Assembly (NCBI RefSeq): GCF_900142575.1
Contig: NZ_FRBI01000024.1
Coordinates: forward strand, 56,892-120,891
Reading direction: 5' to 3'
DNA: 64,000 nucleotides
Origin: Actinacidiphila paucisporea
Lineage (GTDB): Bacteria; Actinomycetota; Actinomycetes; Streptomycetales; Streptomycetaceae
The position numbers were made by a program, and so were the translations under genes. Below the pieces are notes generated by a model. That model was not told the DNA's origin, did no database searches, and saw nothing but the letters and a program-made list of their open reading frames with translations. Positions within the stretch are counted from its first letter, which is position 1. Each line of letters opens with the position of its first letter. Below, piece after piece: positions 16,874 through 24,012 of the stretch.

Positions 16874-17791
16874 ATGTCCGGAGCCGCTGAAGTCGAGCGC
16901 GTGTATTCGGCCATGGAGGAAGCGGCCGGACTGCTCGATGTCGCCTGCTCGCCCGAGAAGGTCCGGCCGATTCTGACCGCGTTCCAGGACGTGCTCTCCG
17001 ACGGCGTGATCGTCTACTCGATGGCGAGCGGCCGGCACGCGACGGAGCTGGACTTCAGCATCTCGGTGCCGGCCGACCACGGTGACCCGTACACCGCCGC
17101 GCTGGCGCACGGGCTGATCCCCGAGACGGACCACCCGGTCGGCAATCTGCTCGCCGACACCCAGAAGGCGCTGCCGGTCTCGATGTTCGCCGTGGACGGT
17201 GAAGTCACCGGCGGCTTCAAGAAGACGTACGCATTCTTCCCCACCGACGACATGCCGGGCCTCGCCCAGCTGATCGACATCCCGTCGATGCCGCCGAGCG
17301 TCGCGGAGAACGCCGAACTCTTCGCCCGCTACGGCCTCGACAAAGTACAGATGACGTCGCTCGACTACAAGCGCAAGCAGGTGAATCTGTACTTCAGCAA
17401 TCTCCAGCCCGAATTCCTGGCACCTGAGCCCGTCCTGTCGATGGTCCGCGAGATGGGGCTCGAACTGCCCGGCGAGAAGGGGCTGAAGTTCGCCCGGCGG
17501 TCGTTCGCCATTTACCCGACGCTCGGTTGGGAGTCGGGGAAGATCGAGCGGCTCTGCTTCGCCGTGATATCGACCGACCCGGGACTGGTCCCGGCGCCGG
17601 ACGAGGCGGACCGCGCGCTCTTCTCCACCTACGCGAACAACGCGCCCTACGCGTACGCGGGTGAGAAGCGCACGCTCGTCTACGGCCTCACGCTCTCGCC
17701 GACCGAGGAGTATTACAAGCTCGGCTCGTACTACCAGATCACGGACATCCAGCGGACGCTGCTGAAGGCGTTCGACGCGCTGACCGACTAG
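16874..17791 (+). CDS. nphB: ABBA-fold aromatic prenyltransferase, close NphB homologue
   Basis: 305 residues, the length of NphB (CloQ/NphB family), a soluble PT-barrel enzyme that geranylates aromatic polyketides. From memory of NphB the match runs end to end: EVERVYSAMEEAAGLLDVAC, SMASGRHATELDFSISVP, LLADTQKALPVSMFAVDGEV, GGFKKTYAFFPTDDMPG, AENAELFARYGLDKVQMTS and EKRTLVYGLTLSPTEEYYKL. The Mg-site aspartate (D60) and the diphosphate-binding Lys/Tyr/Arg positions appear to be kept. The ATG at 16874 has GGAGG 5 nt upstream (16864-16868); an in-frame GTG at 16862 is less likely. It follows dxs in the same transcription unit. No aromatic-acceptor synthase is visible in the window. Confidence 0.95.
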   Translation: MSGAAEVERVYSAMEEAAGLLDVACSPEKVRPILTAFQDVLSDGVIVYSMASGRHATELDFSISVPADHGDPYTAALAHGLIPETDHPVGNLLADTQKALPVSMFAVDGEVTGGFKKTYAFFPTDDMPGLAQLIDIPSMPPSVAENAELFARYGLDKVQMTSLDYKRKQVNLYFSNLQPEFLAPEPVLSMVREMGLELPGEKGLKFARRSFAIYPTLGWESGKIERLCFAVISTDPGLVPAPDEADRALFSTYANNAPYAYAGEKRTLVYGLTLSPTEEYYKLGSYYQITDIQRTLLKAFDALTD

Positions 17792-17839
17792 CGGAACCGG
17801 AGAGCGGAATTCCGGCGGCGATTCCGCCGGGCGGTTGAA

Positions 17840-17872
17840 GCCAGGGGCGGCCTCCCGGAGGCCGCCCCTGGC
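17840..17872. terminator. Bidirectional terminator between nphB and the sigma-factor gene
   Basis: GCCAGGGGCGGCCTCC at 17840-17855 is mirrored by its complement at 17857-17872; the centre opens to form the loop. It lies between two converging genes, so it can serve both. Confidence 0.75.
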
Positions 17873-17878
17873 CTGCGC

Positions 17879-18811
17879 TCAGGACATGACGATGTCGACG
17901 CCGGCCAGGTCGGCCCGGATGTCGATGGCACAGATCCTGTCGTCCTCGATGGTGAAGCGGAAGACGGCCCGCGGTGCGCCGTTCTGCACCCAGACCAGGC
18001 CGGCCGAGCCGTTGACGAGCGCGGGGACCGGGGACCAGACGCGGTTGAGGAAGGCGCGGGTGACGGCGTCGGCGCCGTGGATCTCGGGGGCGAAGCCGCC
18101 CACGTTGGCCTGGGCGCTCATGTTGATGGCGGCCTGGTCGGTGCGCACGACGATGTCCGGGTCGAGCACCGCGAGCAGCGCCTCGAACTCGCCCTCGCGG
18201 GAGGCCGCCAGGAAGGCGCGGACCAGGTCGGCCCGGCCCGCCTGGGCGACGGCGTCGCCCGCGTCGTCGAGGGCCCTGGCCCCGGCGCCGCCGTCCGCGG
18301 CCGTGTCGGAGGCCGCCTGCTGCACGCGGCGGCGGGCGCGGCTGGCCAGCTGGCGCGCGGCGGCAGGGGTGCGGTCCACTATGGGCGCGATGTCCTCGTA
18401 CGGGACCGCGAACATGTCGTGCAGCACGAAGGCCAGCCGCTCGGCGGGAGTCAGGGTGTCCAGGACGACGAGCAGGGCGAGGCCGACGGAGTCGGCGAGC
18501 AGCGCCTCCTGCTCCGGGTCGGCGGTCCCGCCGGCGCCGTGCGCGGGGCCGCCCGTCTCCGGCACGTCCACCAGGTCCTCACGGCGCGATCTGCGGGACT
18601 TGAGCATGTTGAGCGAGACCCGGGCGACGATCGTGGTGAGCCAGCCGCTCAGGTTCTCCACGGCGTCGACGTCCGCACGGCTCGTCCGGATCCAGGCCTC
18701 CTGGACGGCGTCGTCCGCCTCGGCCAGTGAGCCGAGCATCCGGTAGGCGACCGCACGCAAACGCGGTCGGTCGGTCTCGAAGCGTTCGACCAGCCAGTCG
18801 TGTTCGTTCAT
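17879..18811 (-). CDS. ECF RNA polymerase sigma factor with C-terminal SnoaL-like domain (SigJ/ECF41-like)
   Basis: 310 residues. Sigma region 2 is seen in RPRLRAVAYRMLGSLAEADD and AVQEAWIRTS. Region 4 is seen in LTPAERLAFVLHDMFAVPYE, DIAPIVDRTPAAARQLASRA and RRRVQ. The C-terminal 110 or so residues form a SnoaL/NTF2-like domain (VRAFLAASREGEFEALLAVL, DPDIVVRTD, IHGADAVTRAFLNRV) that in related sigma factors modulates activity in place of a separate anti-sigma factor. The DGGGK motif usual in ECF41 proteins is not visible. The ATG at 18811 is directly preceded by a GTG. It diverges from the kinase gene across 208 bp; a functional link is possible but unproven. Confidence 0.9.
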   Translation of the reverse strand: MNEHDWLVERFETDRPRLRAVAYRMLGSLAEADDAVQEAWIRTSRADVDAVENLSGWLTTIVARVSLNMLKSRRSRREDLVDVPETGGPAHGAGGTADPEQEALLADSVGLALLVVLDTLTPAERLAFVLHDMFAVPYEDIAPIVDRTPAAARQLASRARRRVQQAASDTAADGGAGARALDDAGDAVAQAGRADLVRAFLAASREGEFEALLAVLDPDIVVRTDQAAINMSAQANVGGFAPEIHGADAVTRAFLNRVWSPVPALVNGSAGLVWVQNGAPRAVFRFTIEDDRICAIDIRADLAGVDIVMS

Positions 18812-19019
18812 CACGTCACATTCTCTCACCGGTGCCTGCGAAGGTAATGACGCCCAGGAGCCCGCCGATGTGACGAGAGGGCGCGTCACCGGCTGCCACA
18901 CCCGTCACCCGGGGCTCCGCTCACCACTCCACCGACGATACGGGCCGGGCCCCCGGGCGCCACGGTGTCCCCCCTGCACCGGTCGCCCGCCGCGGAGGCC
19001 TTGGGTTAACCTGGCGCGC

Positions 19020-20837
19020 ATGCAAGCGGGTTGGGACACCGACATCGATCTGGGCGGCAGTGGCGCCCTCCCGCTCGGCGAGCGCGATCCGCGGCGTATA
19101 GGGCGCTTTCCCGTAGTTGGCGTCCTGGGTTCCGGCGGGATGGGGCGGGTCTACCTCGGGGTGTCCGCGCCCGGGCGCTACGCGGCGGTCAAGCAGGTGC
19201 TGCCGGCCCTCGCCGAGGACGACGGTTTCCTGCGGCACTTCGGCGGGGAGCTGGACAACCTGGCCCGGCTGCCGGCCGGCGTCGGCGCCACGCTGCTGGA
19301 CAGCGACCGTGACGCGCGCCCGCCATGGTTCGCCACCGCGTACATACCGGGGCTGACGCTCGCCGACGCGCTGCGGGCGCACGGCGGCCCGCTGCCGATC
19401 GGCGCGCTGTGGGCGCTGCTGCGGGACGCGGCCGCCGGCCTGGCGGAGCTGCACGCGCGGGACATGGTGCACCGCGGCCTCAAGCCGTCCAACGTCCTGC
19501 TGACCGAGGACGGCGTCACCCTCGTCGACTTCGGCGTCGCGCGCGAGGCGGACGGCAGCAGGCCGGCCAGGGCCGGCGCGGCCGTCGGCGCCCCGGCGTA
19601 CACGGCGCCCGAACAGGCCTCCGGGAAGGAGCCGTTGACCGGCGCGGCGGACGTCTTCGCGCTCGCCGCGGTGCTGTCGTACGCGGCGATCGGCGCACCG
19701 CCGTTCGGCGAGGGCGCCGGGTCCGACGTGCTCGACCGGGTCCTGCACGGCGAGCCGGAGCTGGGGCCGGTACGCGCGGTCGACGCAGGGCTGGCCGACG
19801 TGCTGGCCGGGTGCCTGGACAAGGACCCCGAGGCCCGGCCCACCGCGGCCGAGGTGGTCGGGGAGGCCCGCAGGCGGGGGGGCAAGGGCGCCGGGGCCGC
19901 CGAGCTGTGGCCGGCGTCCGTACGGGACCGGATAGCGCTGCGGGCCGCCTTCGCCTCGACGGCTCCCGACCCCGACGCGCTCACCGCGCCGGCCGACCGG
20001 CCGGCGCCGCCGCCGCCGCCGCAGGACGCGTCGGCCGCCGGGCCCGACGCGGACAGGCGGCGCAGGCGGCGCAGGAAGGCCCTGCTGCTGGCACTGCCCG
20101 CGGTGCTGGTCGCCGGGGCGGTCCTGGCCCTCGTGCTCGTCCCCGACAGCGGCTCCGCGCAGGACTCGGCATCCCCCGGCTCCTCGGCGCCGGCCGCGTC
20201 CGGCCCCGCGACGCCCGGCCCGCGCACCTCGGCCGGTACGGTCGCGCCGGCGCCGTCCTCGTACGGCCCGTCCGTCGCCGACCCGGCGCGCCGGGGCGGC
20301 AGCGGCCTCACGGGCGGCGGCACGCCGGGCGCGCCCGGCCCCCTGGCGGGCACGGCCACGGCGACGGCCCCGGACGGGATCGGCGTGACGGGCGGCGCCC
20401 CCGGGTTCCCGACCCCCACGGCGACCTCGCAGACGCCCACCGGAACGGGCCAGGTGCGCAGTTACGCCGACGCGAAGTGCCTGGCCGACATGTCCTTCCT
20501 CACCGGCCACGCCCCGCAGGTCGCCGCCTGCGACTCGAAGAGCCCCTACGGCCCGGTGACGTACGGCTGGACCTTCTCCGCCGAGCCGGGCGGCGCCTTC
20601 CTGCTGGTCAGCCAGAGCGGCGGCTGCCTCGCCGTGAACTCCCTCACCAGCACCGCTGCTCTCGGCAAGTGCGACGGCTCGTCGGGCCAGCAGTGGCGGA
20701 TCGGGACCGCGACCGCCCACGGCAGCACCTACCAGAACGTGTCGAGCGGCCGGTGCCTCGCGGCCTCCTCGGTCGGCAAGGCGGTGACCGACCCGTGCGA
20801 CAGCGCCCAGGCGGGTCAGGTCTGGTACCGGCACTGA
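19020..20837 (+). CDS. Membrane Ser/Thr protein kinase-like receptor with extracellular ricin-type lectin domain; catalytic Asp missing
   Basis: 605 residues. The kinase domain (about 28-290) has GSGGMGRVYLG (G-loop), YAAVKQV (ATP lysine) and VDFGVAR (DFG). The catalytic loop, however, reads MVHRGLKPSNVLL: the HRD aspartate is glycine. YTAPEQASGKEP and ADVFALAAVLSYAAIGAPPF follow. A Pro/Ala linker leads to an Arg-rich stop and one membrane helix (ALLLALPAVLVAGAVLALVL), then an Ala/Ser/Thr/Pro-rich stalk. The outer domain with QSGGCLAVNS, GSSGQQWRIG and SSGRCLAAS is ricin-B beta-trefoil-like and suggests carbohydrate sensing. It may be a pseudokinase. The ATG at 19020 gives a kinase-like start. 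Confidence 0.88.
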   Translation: MQAGWDTDIDLGGSGALPLGERDPRRIGRFPVVGVLGSGGMGRVYLGVSAPGRYAAVKQVLPALAEDDGFLRHFGGELDNLARLPAGVGATLLDSDRDARPPWFATAYIPGLTLADALRAHGGPLPIGALWALLRDAAAGLAELHARDMVHRGLKPSNVLLTEDGVTLVDFGVAREADGSRPARAGAAVGAPAYTAPEQASGKEPLTGAADVFALAAVLSYAAIGAPPFGEGAGSDVLDRVLHGEPELGPVRAVDAGLADVLAGCLDKDPEARPTAAEVVGEARRRGGKGAGAAELWPASVRDRIALRAAFASTAPDPDALTAPADRPAPPPPPQDASAAGPDADRRRRRRRKALLLALPAVLVAGAVLALVLVPDSGSAQDSASPGSSAPAASGPATPGPRTSAGTVAPAPSSYGPSVADPARRGGSGLTGGGTPGAPGPLAGTATATAPDGIGVTGGAPGFPTPTATSQTPTGTGQVRSYADAKCLADMSFLTGHAPQVAACDSKSPYGPVTYGWTFSAEPGGAFLLVSQSGGCLAVNSLTSTAALGKCDGSSGQQWRIGTATAHGSTYQNVSSGRCLAASSVGKAVTDPCDSAQAGQVWYRH

Positions 20838-21019
20838 CCGGTGCCGCGGCCGGCTCCCCAGCGGAACGGACCCGGCGGCCGCGCGTCATCGGGGGGACCC
20901 GGAGGGCTCGGCAGCGTCGGCCCGGATGATTCGACACCACTGCGGGCGCCTCCCGCCGAAGGCAGGGGGAAAGGTGCGGTGCCGGGCGTCGCAGACCCGG
21001 CAGGATCCGCCGGACAGGC

Positions 21020-21215
21020 CTAGGGCCTGTCGTGTGGATCTCCGTGGAGGAAGGAGCGGTGCTCGGTGCGTGCAGCTGCAAGGCGGAGGAAGGAGGCGAC
21101 GCGGTGGGGGCACCTCCCGGCCGCCAGGCCAGGGGGAGTCGTCGACTGACGACAACGCGGCAGATGTGCGTGCCGGGCGCCGCGACGCCGCGGAGATCCG
21201 AACGACAGGCCCTAG
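21020..21215. mobile_element. MITE-like element with 25-bp inverted ends
   Basis: Ends CTAGGGCCTGTCGTGTGGAT plus CTCCG (21020-21044) and the inverted copy at 21191-21215 match at 23 of 25 positions. The 146 bp between them contain GC-rich inverted segments and no plausible gene. The element fills most of the 374-bp gap after the kinase gene; 20838-21019 shows nothing I can assign. The right end overlaps the P450 stop codon (21212-21214). Similar GGGCCTGTCGTxxGGATC ends are common in Streptomyces genomes (from memory). Confidence 0.7.
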
Positions 21216-22615
21216 CGGGGTCTGCCCAACCGCACCGGGAAGGTCTCGTAGCCGCGCAGGACCGCCCGGTCGCGGCGGGTGGGCGGTGCGGCCGGGGCGA
21301 GGTCGGGGAAGCGGGCGAGCAGCCGGGGGAAGGCGACGGCGGCCTCCAGGCGGGCGAGGCCGTTGCCGAGGCACACGTGGGCGCCCACGCCGAAGCTGAG
21401 CGGTTTGACCGCGGTGCGGGACGGGTCGAAGGTGTCGGGGTCGCGGTAGCGGGCCGGGTCGCGGTTGGCCGCGCCGAGCAGCAGGATCAGCCGGGAGCCG
21501 GACGGGACCGGCACGCCGGCCACCTCCAGGCCGTCCGCGAGCGCGACCCGGGAGGTGAGCTGGACCGGGGACTCGTAGCGCAGCACCTCCTCGACGAAGG
21601 CCGCCACGTCGCCGTCCGCTGAGCGGAGCCGGCGGGCGGTGGCCGGGTGGTCGAAGAGCGCGCCGAGTCCGTTGCCCAGCAGGTCGGTCGTGGTCTCGAA
21701 GCCGGCGACCAGCAGCAGGGTCAGGTTGGCGAGCAGTTCGGCCTCGGAGAGCCTGGCGTCCTCCGCGTCGCGGGCGGCGAGCAGCGCGCCGACGAGGTCG
21801 TCCTCGCCGTCCTCCCGGCGCCCGGCCCGCCGGTCGGCGATCAACGCCGTGAAGTAGTCGGCTAGTTCGGTAGCCGCCGCGTCGGCGGGCGCGAGTCCCT
21901 CCGGGTCGGACATGAATTCCAGCGCGGTCGTCAGGCCGGCGGCCAGCGTACGGAAGCGCTGCCGGTCGGCGTCCGGCACGCCGAGCATCTCGCAGATGAC
22001 GGCGACCGGGAGCGGGAAGGCGAACTCCGCCATGAAGTCGACGGCCTCGCCGTCCGCGCGCCGCGCGCCGGTCTCGGCGAGGCGGTCGAGCAGCGCGTCC
22101 ACCGCCGCCGTGATCATCGGTTCGAGCGCGCTGATGCGGCGCTGGGTGAAGACCGAGCCGATCAGCGAGCGCATCCGGGTGTGCTCGGGCGGGTCGCTCT
22201 CCAGGATCGAGGGTGCGAGCAGCGCCAGCGAGGCGTGCTCGGCCAGCCGCTGCGGGCTGATCTGCGCCCCGCTGACGCCGAAGCCGGTGCGCCGCAGCAC
22301 CTGGTTGACCGCGTCGTAGCCGACCACCAGGAACCAGCCGTCGCCGATCCCGGATACCGGGCCGAGCCGGTGGGCGGCGGCGTACAGCGGGTACGGGTCG
22401 GCCCTGCCCTCGGGGGAGAGCAGTTCCATGGCGACGGTCACCGCGTCCGGCGGGGTCCGGGCCGGCGCGGTGGGTCCGTCACCCCCCGGGTCACCCTCGG
22501 GGGCCGGTTCCCCGGCCCGCTCGCGGGCTTCCCCGTGGGCCTGTTCGAGCGACGCCGCCAGGGCCGTTCTGCCCATCGGGGCCGGGCGGTCCGCCGGGTC
22601 CGGGGCAACGGCCAT
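21212..22615 (-). CDS. Cytochrome P450 monooxygenase (bacterial class I)
   Basis: 467 residues. The I-helix AGFETT (304-309) carries the oxygen-activating threonine. ExxR is EVLR at 343-346, and the haem loop FGVGAHVCLGNGLARLEA puts the cysteine ligand at C415. ESDPPEHTRMRSLIGSVFTQ is the usual C-helix region. The first 55 or so residues are an extra polar, Pro/Gly-rich N-terminal extension; a shorter start is possible, but AAGGAGAGGAG just before ATG 22615 supports this one. The stop codon lies inside the inverted end of a MITE-like element. It sits downstream of the StrR-like regulator on the same strand (135-bp gap) and probably tailors the product of the neighbouring PKS/NRPS cluster. Confidence 0.93.
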   Translation of the reverse strand: MAVAPDPADRPAPMGRTALAASLEQAHGEARERAGEPAPEGDPGGDGPTAPARTPPDAVTVAMELLSPEGRADPYPLYAAAHRLGPVSGIGDGWFLVVGYDAVNQVLRRTGFGVSGAQISPQRLAEHASLALLAPSILESDPPEHTRMRSLIGSVFTQRRISALEPMITAAVDALLDRLAETGARRADGEAVDFMAEFAFPLPVAVICEMLGVPDADRQRFRTLAAGLTTALEFMSDPEGLAPADAAATELADYFTALIADRRAGRREDGEDDLVGALLAARDAEDARLSEAELLANLTLLLVAGFETTTDLLGNGLGALFDHPATARRLRSADGDVAAFVEEVLRYESPVQLTSRVALADGLEVAGVPVPSGSRLILLLGAANRDPARYRDPDTFDPSRTAVKPLSFGVGAHVCLGNGLARLEAAVAFPRLLARFPDLAPAAPPTRRDRAVLRGYETFPVRLGRPR

Positions 22616-22750
22616 GGTGGCTCCTCTCCTTGACCGGCCCGGGGAATGCCGGTGCCGGTCTCGCCGAACTCGTGCGCACTCTTGCGAAACACTGTGTCGC
22701 TGTCAATACACATCGACGGTCCCGTCGCCGCGGTGGGGCGACAGCCCCGG

Positions 22751-23812
22751 TCAGCGGCGTTCGTCCAGCTCGTCGGCCAGCGTCAGCCACGCCGTCGCAC
22801 ACGCGCGGGCCAGGTCGGCGACGGGGGCGGACCAGTGGTCGGGGATGGTGCCGCCGACACCGCGGCAGGCGTCGAGGTCCACCGCGTGGTGGTGCAGCCA
22901 GCGCAGCGCCACCCGGCCGGCCTCACTGAACCGCAGCGAGGGGTCGCTCATCAACTTGGACAGCAGCGCCCTGCCGTCCACCCCGGGCCCGCCGGCCGGG
23001 CGGCGTACCGGCGGCGTGTCGGGCGCCTGCTCCCGTACCGGCTCCGGCGCCGGCGGGCAGGGCCGCGCGGCCGGGCCCGCCGGGTCAGGGGCCTTGCGGT
23101 ATTTGGCCGGGACCGGATCCTCGCCCCGGTCGGTGCGGAGCCGTACGTCCCTGACGGTGGCGGGCGAGAGTCCGGTCGCCCTGGCGATCTCCCGCAGGCC
23201 CGCCTCCGGGCGCTCGGCGATCAGCACGGCCGCCTGACGGCGCTTGGCGGCGCTGTTGAGCGGCCTGACCCGGCCGTCCCTGCCGATGCGGTCGCGCGGC
23301 TGCGGGGACTCGGCCGCCGGGCTGGTGCGCAGTCCGGAGACGGTCTTGTCGGAGAGCCCGGCGGCCGCCGCGACCGCGCGGTCCGACCAGTTGGGGTGCA
23401 GGGCGATGATGAACTCGGCGGCGGTCCTGCGGTCCTGCGGGGACAGCGGCAGGCCGTGCGTGACGTTCGCCCGCACCGCGAGCACGAAAGCGGTGGCCGA
23501 ATCGCAGTCCAGGAGCCTGGCCTTGATGACGGAGCGGCCGTTGAGCAGCGCCGCCCGCACCCGGTGCATCCCGTCGATCACCTGCATCGTCGCGCGGTGC
23601 ACGAGAATAGGCGGCAGGTCGGCGATATCGGCCAGCGTCCGCGTGTGCACCGGGTTCTCGCCGCCCGACCGGGGCGAGCCGATCAGTACCAGATGTCTTA
23701 TTTCCACGATGCGGATCGGATGGTTCTCCACGGACATCGCGGGCGCGGCCTCCTTGCGCCCGGTCGTGGCTCCGACATAGCCCTCGTCCGGCATCCGGAC
23801 CAGATCCAACAT
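22751..23812 (-). CDS. StrR/NovG-like pathway regulator with ParB-type N-terminal domain
   Basis: 353 residues. A ParB/Srx-like domain (HLVLIGSPRSGGENPVHTRT, PPILVHRATMQVIDGMHRVR, AALLNG) is followed by the helix-rich segment FIIALHPNWSDRAVAAAAGL, SDKTVSGLRTS and a second HTH, EAGLREIARATGLSPATVRD. This is the layout of StrR, NovG and related antibiotic-cluster activators, which bind palindromic sites. I prefer ATG 23812 over ATG 23836 because GAGGGG lies 8 nt before it. A Pro-rich linker separates the DNA-binding part from a C-terminal helical domain. It probably activates the surrounding oxazole-type PKS/NRPS cluster; I did not find a clear StrR-type site. Confidence 0.85.
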   Translation of the reverse strand: MLDLVRMPDEGYVGATTGRKEAAPAMSVENHPIRIVEIRHLVLIGSPRSGGENPVHTRTLADIADLPPILVHRATMQVIDGMHRVRAALLNGRSVIKARLLDCDSATAFVLAVRANVTHGLPLSPQDRRTAAEFIIALHPNWSDRAVAAAAGLSDKTVSGLRTSPAAESPQPRDRIGRDGRVRPLNSAAKRRQAAVLIAERPEAGLREIARATGLSPATVRDVRLRTDRGEDPVPAKYRKAPDPAGPAARPCPPAPEPVREQAPDTPPVRRPAGGPGVDGRALLSKLMSDPSLRFSEAGRVALRWLHHHAVDLDACRGVGGTIPDHWSAPVADLARACATAWLTLADELDERR

Positions 23813-23962
23813 GTTCCCAACCCCTCGTGTCCGCATGTGTTCGGGACATTGGAACGTGCCTGTGATCTTGTGAAACGGCTGCGACCTCGTCGTGCGCCGC
23901 TCCCCCGAACGGCCGGGACGCGCCCGCGAGATGGGCGGGACGTACCCGGGAGGTACAAGGGA

Positions 23963-23999
23963 CAGCAGCCGACCCCCCGGGGGAAGGGGTCGGCCGCTG
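23963..23999 (-). terminator. Terminator of the MMPL exporter gene
   Basis: A 14-bp stem with one mismatch (23963-23976 against 23986-23999, core GCCGACCCC/GGGGTCGGC) lies 14 bp beyond the MMPL stop on the minus strand. Confidence 0.65.
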
Positions 24000-24012
24000 T
24001 CGGTTCATGAGG

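Noticed and set aside
14610..16874. Long open frame opposite dxs (minus strand, about 750 codons)
   Set aside because: Its sequence is Arg/Gly/Val/His-rich without domains and mirrors the codon bias of dxs; dxs has clear motifs and a ribosome site.
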